64,000 bases of DNA, taken from the NCBI GenBank assembly GCA_964544475.1, contig CAZJBS010000017.1:1-64000 (forward strand). Direction: 5' to 3'. This document shows positions 50,041 to 57,095 of the stretch, piece after piece. Each line of letters starts with the position of its first letter. Position 1 is the first letter of the stretch. The position numbers and the translations under genes are program-made. Source of the stretch: CAZJBS01 sp964544475 (GTDB lineage: Bacteria; CLD3; SB21). Under the pieces are notes generated by a model. That model did not search any database and was not told where the DNA came from. It was given only the letters and a program-made list of their open reading frames with translations.

Positions 50041-50748
50041 ATGGCATACAAAAAGCCAATCCTGAAGGAACTTTACGCGGAAGTGTATTATCAACCCGGG
50101 TCTCTAAATGCAGACGCAATTTTAGAAGTTATTCCTACGCTAAGAAGAGATGATGCCTTTCAGACAGAATTTGTTTTGGCGCAGACACAAAAGGCTCTGG
50201 ATGTAGCTGTAGTTCCACGAGTACGGTTATGGAATAGTAATCGAACGAAGCTTGTACAGCTTTCGGACGACTTGGTTGTAGTCAACATAGTAATCAACCA
50301 AAAAGGAAACTACTTGGGGTGGAGTGACTTTAGAAAGTTTTTTGATTCTGTGATCAATCATATTGATAGGTTCTCAACCAAATATGTTTCTGTGAGTCTC
50401 AATCCAATTGATGACTTTGATGTTCCGAAGGAAGGCTATCACGCGGGAAAATATCTTAAGTGTGACGGAAAATTCATACCACGATATTATGACAAATCGA
50501 CCAATGCAATTGACTTGACTATCGGTGACAGTCTCGTTCCTTCCGATGGCAAGAACAGACAAATTCGCGTCGCAGTTAGAATGAAAGATGCTGACGTCAA
50601 CATTAGGATACACTCTGTGTTTCACGACAGGATAGAAGGGCAAAACGTATATGATGCGCTTGAGGGCATACATGTCGAATCAAACACGGTCTTTGAATCC
50701 TTGATAACCGATAGAACAAGACAGGACGTTATGGAAGGAAGGAAGTGA
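50041..50748 (+). CDS. TIGR04255-family protein
   Basis: 235 residues from ATG 50041 (AYKKPILKELYAEVYYQPGS); an upstream TTG at 50020 is possible. It matches the sporadically distributed TIGR04255 family by the opening PILKELYAEVYYQPG, the central VQLSDDLVVVNIVINQKGNYLGWSDFRKFFDSVINHI and the following YVSVSLNPIDDFDVP. The function of the family is unknown; its patchy spread is typical of accessory or defence genes. The gene is AT-rich compared with its neighbours and overlaps the next gene by four bases. Confidence 0.75.
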   Translation: MAYKKPILKELYAEVYYQPGSLNADAILEVIPTLRRDDAFQTEFVLAQTQKALDVAVVPRVRLWNSNRTKLVQLSDDLVVVNIVINQKGNYLGWSDFRKFFDSVINHIDRFSTKYVSVSLNPIDDFDVPKEGYHAGKYLKCDGKFIPRYYDKSTNAIDLTIGDSLVPSDGKNRQIRVAVRMKDADVNIRIHSVFHDRIEGQNVYDALEGIHVESNTVFESLITDRTRQDVMEGRK

Positions 50749-51332
50749 GCAGCAATTCAGTAACCGCAAGTCTTCTAATTAATTTCCCGCGTGGAAACGC
50801 GGTCTCCGACATTCTCGCTCGGCTTGGAGATTGGTCTTTGGAAGAGACTCATAACGAACAAGAAGCTCCAATATCAAAGCCGGTTTCAATTTCAGAGCCG
50901 ATTCAATACGAGACTGCAGTTAATGATGACAATTCTTCGGAACTTGCACAACTAGATCGAACAATAAACGAGACTATTCATCAGCTCGAAAGATATCTCA
51001 ATTTTGAGAAAGGATGGGATGGATACAATGGGTCTCAATTCGATTTTGAAACAATAAAGAGATCCAAACAAATCCTGTCTGTGATTCAGAAATATTATGC
51101 ATCCATTGGTTCATTGCCAGATGAAATTTGTCCTGGCCCGGCGAGTGATGGTTCAGTTGATATTGAAATCAGTCACGAGAACCGGCACTTCATATTTACG
51201 ATTTATCCAGATGAGCGACAGATCAACTATTACTACCAATATGGAGACGATAAGAGGGATGGCGAAATATCCTTTTCGAAACCTGATTTGGCAAATTGGA
51301 TCAGTGGGATCTATCGTCCGGACGCTTCTTGA
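50745..51332 (+). CDS. Second gene of the TIGR04255 cassette, unknown function
   Basis: 195 residues from GTG 50745 (GTGA overlap with the previous stop, AAGGAAGGA upstream). The N-terminal 65 residues are polar and probably flexible; the C-terminal domain has LERYLNFEKGWDGYNGSQFDFETIKRS, LPDEICPGPASDGSVDIEI, FIFTIYPDERQINYYYQYGDD and DLANWISGIY. A GWDGYG-type motif followed by Pro-x-Pro-x-Gly-Gly/Asp-x-Val and a beta hairpin recurs in small uncharacterised proteins found beside TIGR04255 genes. No catalytic motif is apparent. Confidence 0.7.
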   Translation: MSSNSVTASLLINFPRGNAVSDILARLGDWSLEETHNEQEAPISKPVSISEPIQYETAVNDDNSSELAQLDRTINETIHQLERYLNFEKGWDGYNGSQFDFETIKRSKQILSVIQKYYASIGSLPDEICPGPASDGSVDIEISHENRHFIFTIYPDERQINYYYQYGDDKRDGEISFSKPDLANWISGIYRPDAS

Positions 51333-51729
51333 GTTCTTTTCCGTAAGAATACAGTCAATTCCAAGTGAGCAAAAGCTGTGGCGTGCCGTTTACAAGAAGG
51401 AACAACTGAAAAGAAATGGCAAACCAACGGCTGCCTTCTTCCGTGATCGGAACGGCCTTTCTTGTGATTTAGCGATCTTCACCACAACGGAAAGATCAAG
51501 GCGAGGAATCAAACGGCCTCCGTGGCCTGAAGGGACTGGTTTGGTTGAGTTTTCCGTCGCCTTGGTTAGAGACCCTCCAATAGAGTCGGACGTAAGACAC
51601 CATCCATTGAAGAAAAGCAAGTCCCAAAGGAAGAATTACGCTCATTGCAGGTTGAGTACTCATCTTGATGCTGATCAAGGAAGACATTTGGCGGAGACCA
51701 GCAAAATCATCGTAGTCCCAGATTTGTAG
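51304..51729 (+). CDS. Third gene of the TIGR04255 cassette, unknown function
   Basis: 141 residues from GTG 51304, overlapping the previous gene by 29 bases; the frame is open further upstream but that part is out of phase with the previous gene's coding. Conserved-looking parts are SIPSEQKLWRAVYKKEQL, KPTAAFFRDRNGLSCDLAIF, GLVEFSVALVRD and YAHCRLSTHLDADQGRHLAETSKIIVV. The pattern (a start like LWR.V, AAFF..GLS.D, ..HA/HC.. near the end) is what I recall for the third partner of such cassettes. Function unknown. The start is uncertain. Confidence 0.55.
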   Translation: MGSIVRTLLEFFSVRIQSIPSEQKLWRAVYKKEQLKRNGKPTAAFFRDRNGLSCDLAIFTTTERSRRGIKRPPWPEGTGLVEFSVALVRDPPIESDVRHHPLKKSKSQRKNYAHCRLSTHLDADQGRHLAETSKIIVVPDL

Positions 51730-51835
51730 ATTTTCTTCCTGTTCGATCTCATTGAGAGGCTCTATCTCTTGGGAACAAAACTCATTCCCTGGCGTTGTTC
51801 TCCTCAAACGAATCATCACCATGGAAGGAAAAACC

Positions 51836-52318
51836 ATGTTGCAAATACTATATACAGGGTTCTTTCTGAGTCTTATGTGTTCCTGCCAATCCGTCTCCCA
51901 GGAGGAAAGCAAAAACCAATCCGATCGAAAGGATAAAATTGTGAAATCCAACGACGAGTGGAAAAAAGAACTGCCCGCCGATGTCTACAACGTGATGAGA
52001 GAACAGGGCACCGAACGGGCCTTCACGGGCGCGTTGTGGGATAACCACGATGACGGCACGTATGTGTGCGCCGCATGTGAATTGGAACTGTTTTCGTCGA
52101 AAACCAAATTTGAATCCGGCACCGGCTGGCCCAGTTTTTTCGAACCGCTTTCGAAGGAAGCCGTCGGTGAAAACAAGGATACCAGTTATGGCATGACCCG
52201 CGTCGAAGTGCACTGCGCGAGGTGCGGAGGCCATCTCGGGCACGTGTTTGACGACGGCCCCAAACCGACCGGCCTGAGATACTGCATCAACTCGGCATCT
52301 CTCAAATTCAAGAAATAG
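51836..52318 (+). CDS. msrB: Peptide-methionine (R)-S-oxide reductase, lipoprotein form
   Basis: 160 residues from ATG 51836, six bases after AAGGA. The N-terminus (LQILYTGFFLSLMCSCQ) looks like a lipoprotein signal, so the enzyme is exported, unlike cytoplasmic MsrB. The MsrB domain has the zinc pairs CAAC and CARC, TKFESGTGWPSFFEPL, and the catalytic Cys in GLRYCINSASLKF. It reduces methionine-R-sulfoxide in proteins. The GC content rises again here, marking the end of the AT-rich island. Confidence 0.92.
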   Translation: MLQILYTGFFLSLMCSCQSVSQEESKNQSDRKDKIVKSNDEWKKELPADVYNVMREQGTERAFTGALWDNHDDGTYVCAACELELFSSKTKFESGTGWPSFFEPLSKEAVGENKDTSYGMTRVEVHCARCGGHLGHVFDDGPKPTGLRYCINSASLKFKK

Positions 52319-52375
52319 CCTCCGAAGTGGCCGTTTGCTTCCGGGATGGCGGCGGAACCGGATTTTGCACCATCG

Positions 52376-52406
52376 TTGCATTCGTTTCGGCAAAGCCCTA
52401 TATTGG
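52376..52406 (+). promoter_or_regulatory. Predicted promoter of the second clpP gene
   Basis: TTGC, 19 bases, TATATTGG, 38 bases before ATG 52445. Confidence 0.6.
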
Positions 52407-52444
52407 CCCGGTTTTCAACCAGATCATGAACAAGGAGTCCGGGA

Positions 52445-53083
52445 ATGTCCGACGATCGTTTTGATGATATGAGACGCTTCAGAATGGATGAGGAGGAGGA
52501 AGACGAAAAACCGAAAGCCGACGAAAAGGAAGACGCTCTCATGAAAAAGATGATCGAGTTTTTCCTCAAGTCCCGCACGGTTCTGCTTTTCGAACAAATC
52601 GAACCCAAAGTGACCCGGCGCCTCATCAGCCAGTTGTTATTCCTGAACGCGCAGGATCCGAAGGCGGATATCAAGCTGTTCATCAATTCCCCCGGCGGCG
52701 TGGCTGACGACGGCCTGGCCATTTACGATACGATCAAATTGATCGATGCGCCGGTGAAGACCATCGTCTGCGGTCTCGCGGCGAGCGCGGCCGCCATTGT
52801 CCTCGTGGCGGCGAGAAAGGAAAACCGCCTTGCGCTTCCCAATTCCAGAATCATGATTCACCAGCCCCTCGGCGGCGTGCGCGGTTCCAGCAAGGATATC
52901 GAAATCAGCGCCACGCAGATCATTCGTCTCCGTGAATTGCTCAACGATATTCTGTCCAAAGAGACGGGCCAGCCGATCGCCAAGGTGGCCGAAGATACCA
53001 ACCGGGATTACTGGTTTACCTCCGAAGAGGCCAGACAGTATGGCATGATTTCGCGCGTAGTCGAAAAACTGAGCGGCATCTGA
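52445..53083 (+). CDS. clpP: ClpP-family protease subunit with acidic N-terminal extension
   Basis: 212 residues. An unusual acidic/charged N-terminus of about 30 residues (RMDEEEEDEKPKADEKED) replaces the short propeptide. The ClpP core follows with INSPGGVADDGLAIYDTI, the nucleophile Ser114 in GLAASAAA, His139 in MIHQPLGG and the Asp in DTNRDYW. This second copy has an intact triad, while the clpX-linked copy at 39.9 kb has Asn at the Asp position, which suggests a mixed two-ClpP complex. AAGGAG precedes the ATG. It is followed by a ferredoxin gene after one base. Confidence 0.92.
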   Translation: MSDDRFDDMRRFRMDEEEEDEKPKADEKEDALMKKMIEFFLKSRTVLLFEQIEPKVTRRLISQLLFLNAQDPKADIKLFINSPGGVADDGLAIYDTIKLIDAPVKTIVCGLAASAAAIVLVAARKENRLALPNSRIMIHQPLGGVRGSSKDIEISATQIIRLRELLNDILSKETGQPIAKVAEDTNRDYWFTSEEARQYGMISRVVEKLSGI

Positions 53084-53084
53084 C

Positions 53085-53444
53085 ATGGCTAAACTGCAGC
53101 ATCATATATTTATCTGTCAGAATACCCGCGAGGCGGGGCATCCGAGGGGATCGTGTTGTCCGGCGGGCGACAATGCGCTGGTCAAACCTTTCAAAGCCGC
53201 GATCAAAAAGTACGGCGTCGACAGCGTCATTCGTGCCAACAAATCCGGTTGTCTGGATCAGTGCGAACACGGCCCGACGGTCGTGATTTATCCGGATGCC
53301 ATCTGGTACGGCGGCGTGCGGCCGGAAGACGCCGACGAAATCGTGGCCGCCATTTCAGAGGGCCGTATGGTGGAAAGGCTGGCTTTGAAGGAGAGTTGCA
53401 TCAACACCGCCTCGTGCGAACACAAACCCGCCAGGACCGATTGA
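53085..53444 (+). CDS. Thioredoxin-like [2Fe-2S] ferredoxin
   Basis: 119 residues of the (2Fe-2S) ferredoxin family with thioredoxin fold: HHIFICQNTREAGHPRGSCC supplies the first two ligand cysteines, NKSGCLDQCEHGPTVVIYPD the second pair, and IWYGGVRPEDADEIVAAI completes the domain. The short tail has two further cysteines (ESCINTASCEH). It carries electrons; the partner is unknown. It is coupled to the upstream clpP gene and converges with folC. Confidence 0.9.
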   Translation: MAKLQHHIFICQNTREAGHPRGSCCPAGDNALVKPFKAAIKKYGVDSVIRANKSGCLDQCEHGPTVVIYPDAIWYGGVRPEDADEIVAAISEGRMVERLALKESCINTASCEHKPARTD

Positions 53445-53447
53445 CGA

Positions 53448-54713
53448 TTAGAGGTTTTCGATTTCCGACAGCACAAAATGCGAGCCGGTGATGACGATCA
53501 GGTCATCCCGGCTTCTTTGTTTTTTGGCCGTGGCGATGGCCTCGGACACACTGCCCGCCTCATGGGCAGGACGGCCCCAGTTTCGCGCCAGATCGGCCAG
53601 GATACCAGCGGGAAGGGCCCGTGGGCTTTCCGGCGTCACGGCAATGACTTCATCGCACGCCGGCAAAATCTCATCCATGGCGGCTTCAAAATCCTTGTCA
53701 GCGAGCATGCCGATGATCAAAATCACCCGTTGAAATCTGGTCTCGCCGAATTCCTCAATCGCGAGCCGCAAACGCCGCAGTCCGGCCGGATTGTGCGCCG
53801 CATCCACCAGCACGTGGGGTTCCAGCCATTGCAGGCGGCCTTTCCAGACGACCTGCTGCAATCCGAGCCGGACGGCCTGATCAGGAACCAGAAACAACGG
53901 TTGACGGTGCAAAGTCAGGATGGCCAGGGCGGCATTGGTGACCTGATGCCGGCCGTGAAGGTGAACCGCGACGCCGGCGAGTTCGAAGTGGTCCGGGACC
54001 AAACGCACGTCGAACAGCCCGCCTTCCGATGTTGATTGAATGTGTTCGATCTGGATCACGTCGTCAAAGTACGTCAGGCGCGCTTGTCTTTCGGAAGCCA
54101 GGCGGTCGAATACGTCACGGCAGGATTCATCCACCGGGCCAATGACGCACGGCGTCGCCGGTTTGATGATGCCCCCTTTTTCAAAAGCGATGCCGGCGAG
54201 AGTCTCACCGAGATGTTCGGTATGCTCCAGATCGATATTGGTGATGACGGAAACCAACGGGTCGACCACGTTGGTGGCGTCGAGCCTTCCACCCAGCCCG
54301 GTTTCAACAATGGCCACGTCCACCTGCGAGGCTGCAAAATATTCGAAGGCCATGACGGTGGTGGCCTCAAAGAACGTGCACCGCAGATTGTCGATGGAAG
54401 GCCGCATCCGGTCCGTCAACTGAATGATATCGTTTTCGCCGACCGGTTGTCCATTGACACGGATGCGCTCTGAAAAACGACGGAGATGCGGCGACGTGTA
54501 GAGCCCGGTACGAAAACCGGCGGCCTGGAACATCGCGGCCAGCATCGCGCAGGTGGAACCCTTGCCGTTGGTGCCGGCGACGTGGACGACCGGAAAGCGC
54601 CGATGGGGATTGTGCATGAACTCCAACAACGCGACCGTGTTGTCCAGGCCAAGTTTCATGCCGAAGAACTGGAGTTCGTAGAGATATTTCAGCGTGGCTT
54701 CAAGCGCGCTCAT
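53448..54713 (-). CDS. folC: Folylpolyglutamate / dihydrofolate synthase
   Basis: 421 residues from ATG 54713; the frame extends to 54746 across the terminator base region. The Mur-ligase-like fold shows the ATP loop VHVAGTNGKGSTCAML, SPHLRRFSERIRVNGQ, VAIVETGLGGRLDATNVV, INIDLEHTEHLG and the C-terminal VLVDAAHNPAGLRRL. It adds glutamate to dihydropteroate or folates. It converges with the ferredoxin gene with three bases between and is preceded by the terminator of nuoB. Confidence 0.93.
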   Translation of the reverse strand: MSALEATLKYLYELQFFGMKLGLDNTVALLEFMHNPHRRFPVVHVAGTNGKGSTCAMLAAMFQAAGFRTGLYTSPHLRRFSERIRVNGQPVGENDIIQLTDRMRPSIDNLRCTFFEATTVMAFEYFAASQVDVAIVETGLGGRLDATNVVDPLVSVITNIDLEHTEHLGETLAGIAFEKGGIIKPATPCVIGPVDESCRDVFDRLASERQARLTYFDDVIQIEHIQSTSEGGLFDVRLVPDHFELAGVAVHLHGRHQVTNAALAILTLHRQPLFLVPDQAVRLGLQQVVWKGRLQWLEPHVLVDAAHNPAGLRRLRLAIEEFGETRFQRVILIIGMLADKDFEAAMDEILPACDEVIAVTPESPRALPAGILADLARNWGRPAHEAGSVSEAIATAKKQRSRDDLIVITGSHFVLSEIENL

Positions 54714-54743
54714 GAGGTTTGATACCGTTCGGACTGATGCCAA

Positions 54744-54778
54744 CAAAAAAACCAGCGAGAGGGCTCACTGGTTTTTTT
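54744..54778 (-). terminator. Intrinsic terminator after nuoB
   Basis: On the minus strand ACCAGTGAG...CTCGCTGGT (one mismatch) with loop CCCT is followed by seven T. It is flanked by A/T runs on both sides, so it could act in both directions. Confidence 0.8.
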
Positions 54779-54796
54779 CGGAATATGTTTTGTTTT

Positions 54797-55372
54797 TTAG
54801 TCGTATTTGCCGGTGATGACTTCCGAAACCAGGTCGCCCTTGCGGTCGGCCAGGCCGATCTTGTGGTCGCCATACATGCCATCGTCCCTGGCGTCGCGCC
54901 GGTACACGGCTTCTTTTTTGGCGATGAGTTGTTGAATCTTCATGAGGCCTTCGATCAATCCTTCGGGCCGCGGCGGGCAACCCGGAATGTAGACGTCGAC
55001 GGGAATGAATTGATCGACGCCCTGAATGAGCGTGTAGGTATTGAAGAAACCGCCGGTCGAGGCGCAGGCGCCCATGGAGATGCACCATTTGGGATCCGGC
55101 ATCTGGTCCCAGATGCGTTTGAGCACCGGCATCATCTTGATGGATACGCGGCCGGACACGATCATGAGGTCGGATTGGCGGGGCGAAAACCGGATGGCTT
55201 CGGCGCCGAAACGGGACATGTCATAGCGCGGACCGAGCGCCGCCATCATTTCGATGGCGCAGCACGCCGTGCCGAAGGGCATCGGCCAGAGGGAATTGCG
55301 ACGTCCCCAATCAAACACCGCTTCGACCGTGGACGTCAGGAAGGATTCCTTCATTTCTTTGGTTAGATCCAT
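54797..55372 (-). CDS. nuoB: NADH-quinone oxidoreductase subunit B
   Basis: 191 residues from ATG 55372 (AAGGTG upstream; a GTG at 55375 is an alternative). The N2 iron-sulfur cluster ligands are seen as the tandem pair in GTACCAIEM (37-38), Cys in SMGACASTGG and Cys in YIPGCPPRPEGL. RYDMSRFGAEAIRFSPRQSD is the usual quinone-site segment. In complex I this subunit holds the terminal cluster next to quinone. The other nuo genes are not adjacent: superoxide dismutase lies upstream and a terminator downstream. Confidence 0.95.
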   Translation of the reverse strand: MDLTKEMKESFLTSTVEAVFDWGRRNSLWPMPFGTACCAIEMMAALGPRYDMSRFGAEAIRFSPRQSDLMIVSGRVSIKMMPVLKRIWDQMPDPKWCISMGACASTGGFFNTYTLIQGVDQFIPVDVYIPGCPPRPEGLIEGLMKIQQLIAKKEAVYRRDARDDGMYGDHKIGLADRKGDLVSEVITGKYD

Positions 55373-55388
55373 CACGGCACCTTTATGA

Positions 55389-56000
55389 TTACCTGGCTTT
55401 GCTGTAATACTCGGCCACTTTGGTCCAGTTCACGACACTCCAGAATGCCGCGACATAATCCGGCCGGCGATTCTGGTATTTGAGATAATAGGCGTGTTCC
55501 CACACGTCCAGACCGAGAATCGGTTTCAGTTTGTCCGACAGGGGGCTGTCCTGATTGGCAGTGCTGGTCACGACGAGTTCGCCTTTGCCGTCCACGCAAA
55601 GCCAGGCCCACCCGCTTCCAAACCGCGTCGTCGCCGCCTTGCCGAATTCGGTCTTGAAATTATCGAACGATCCGAATTTGGCTTTGATGGCGTCGCCGAG
55701 GGGACCTTTGGGTTCTCCGCCGGCGTTCGGTCCCATGACGGTCCAGAAGAAACTGTGATTGGCATGACCGCCCGCGTTGTTGCGGATGGCGCCGCGAATA
55801 TCTTCGGGCACGGCATTCAGATCGGCAATAAGTTCCTCGGCGGTCCTGGATGCGAGGTTTGGATGTTTCTCGAGAGCCGCATTGGCATTATTAATATAGG
55901 CCTGGTGATGCTTCGTGTGATGAATGGTCATCGTGGTTTCATCGATGTGCGGCTCGAGGGCATTGTACGGGTATGGCAAAGGAGGCAGTGTGAAAGCCAT
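55389..56000 (-). CDS. sodA: Superoxide dismutase, Mn/Fe type (Mn-like)
   Basis: 203 residues. Metal ligands are His27 (MTIHHTKHH), the second His of GGHANHSFFW, and Asp and His in LGLDVWEHAYY. The Gln in TANQDSP and the GPNAGG stretch favour the manganese-type active site. The protein has no signal peptide and so is cytoplasmic. AGGAG precedes the ATG. It starts divergently from a type IX cargo remnant, is followed after 16 bases by nuoB, and a promoter fits at 56050-56080. Confidence 0.95.
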   Translation of the reverse strand: MAFTLPPLPYPYNALEPHIDETTMTIHHTKHHQAYINNANAALEKHPNLASRTAEELIADLNAVPEDIRGAIRNNAGGHANHSFFWTVMGPNAGGEPKGPLGDAIKAKFGSFDNFKTEFGKAATTRFGSGWAWLCVDGKGELVVTSTANQDSPLSDKLKPILGLDVWEHAYYLKYQNRRPDYVAAFWSVVNWTKVAEYYSKAR

Positions 56001-56049
56001 GCGTATCTCCTATATGAAAAGCTTGGAATGTCGTTGATTCAAAGACGCC

Positions 56050-56080
56050 ATTAACTTATCAAAAAAGGCCGTTTGTTGCA
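56050..56080 (-). promoter_or_regulatory. Predicted promoter of sodA
   Basis: On the minus strand: TTGC, 19 bases, TAAGTTAA, ending 49 bases before the sodA start. Confidence 0.6.
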
Positions 56081-56120
56081 ATTCTAATTTTCACTCGGGC
56101 CTGAGGGGGAAAATAATCAT

Positions 56121-56151
56121 TTGCCCGGCAATTCATGAAATCGTATTTTTG
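56121..56151 (+). promoter_or_regulatory. Predicted promoter of the rearranged cargo gene
   Basis: TTGC, 19 bases, TATTTTTG. This is the best match in the window to the Bacteroidota -7 consensus TAnnTTTG, 43 bases before ATG 56194. Confidence 0.65.
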
Positions 56152-56193
56152 TCATAGCGGTCCTTCACGTCCGCCAAACCTCGAGGGAGGTGT

Positions 56194-57049
56194 ATGATGA
56201 AAATCCTTTCCAGCCTCCGGATGATCATTCTGGTGATACCCGTGGCGTATGCGATCGGCCAGAATCCACATGACGCATGGAATTACACTTACTATCGAAG
56301 TACCGATCCCGGCGGTCCGGTATTCCATTGGGTCGATATTACTACGACAGGCTCATTGGCAACGGGTTTGACCGACGACAACAATGTCGGTCCTTATCCC
56401 ATGGGGTTCACCTTTCCATGGTATGAGTCGGGATTTAATACGTTCAGAATAGGCTCGAACGGATATATCACACGCTGCAGTCTCATACTTCAATACCCCG
56501 TCACCGCCAACAGCAATGAAGAATTCCTCACCTCCAGAAACAATTATTGAGGAGCTATCTATAAATGAGATGCGATTCCAGCCGCCAGTCATCATCATGG
56601 TCCGGGATGCCAGGACCTGACCTGGAGCGCCGATTTCATATCGACTGTGGGCATACAATTCATACAACGGAACCTGGAATCGTCATCCATATCACCGATC
56701 ACGAGATGTGATGGTTCGGGCCATTGTGACACCGCAAGCTGAAAATCACGTCATGGACTCCAAAGGACAGACGTCCTTTGTCCTGCTTCAGAATCATCCC
56801 AACCCCTTTAATCCTTCGACTACTATCGAATATTTTCTTCCGCGAATGGGCAAGGTCGATCTAAGGATATTCAATATCCTGGGCGAGGAGGTGCGGCAGC
56901 TTGTCGATGGAGAGGAAAACGTGGGTACACAGCGCGTCATATGGGATGGACGCGACAACTTTGGACGGGCCGTGAGCAGCGGCGTATACGTGTACCGCCT
57001 GCGCTGCGGCGCAGACGTAAAGACGGCAAAGATGACGTTGTTAAGGTGA
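56194..57049 (+). pseudogene. Type IX secretion cargo gene, internally inverted and deleted
   Basis: The start is intact: GGGAGG site, signal peptide (ILSSLRMIILVIPVAYAIGQ) and a cargo-type segment (VDITTTGSLATGLTDDNNVGPYPMGFTFP, FNTFRIGSNGYI). Translation then leaves the family pattern and stops at 56548. The end is also intact: from about 56640 the plus strand reads SYRLWAYNSYNGTWNRHPYH, DVMVRAIV and a complete sorting domain (LLQNHPNPFNPSTTIEYFL) to 57049. Between them the minus strand (about 56470-56640) reads GAPGQVLASRTMMMTGGWNR and IIVSGGEEFFIAVGGDG, a pattern expected in such cargo on the plus strand. I infer an inverted middle segment plus loss of sequence. Confidence 0.6.
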
Positions 57050-57095
57050 TGAAAACGATTTCTCGTGTGAGACAAATAACATCAAAGGAGGCGTT

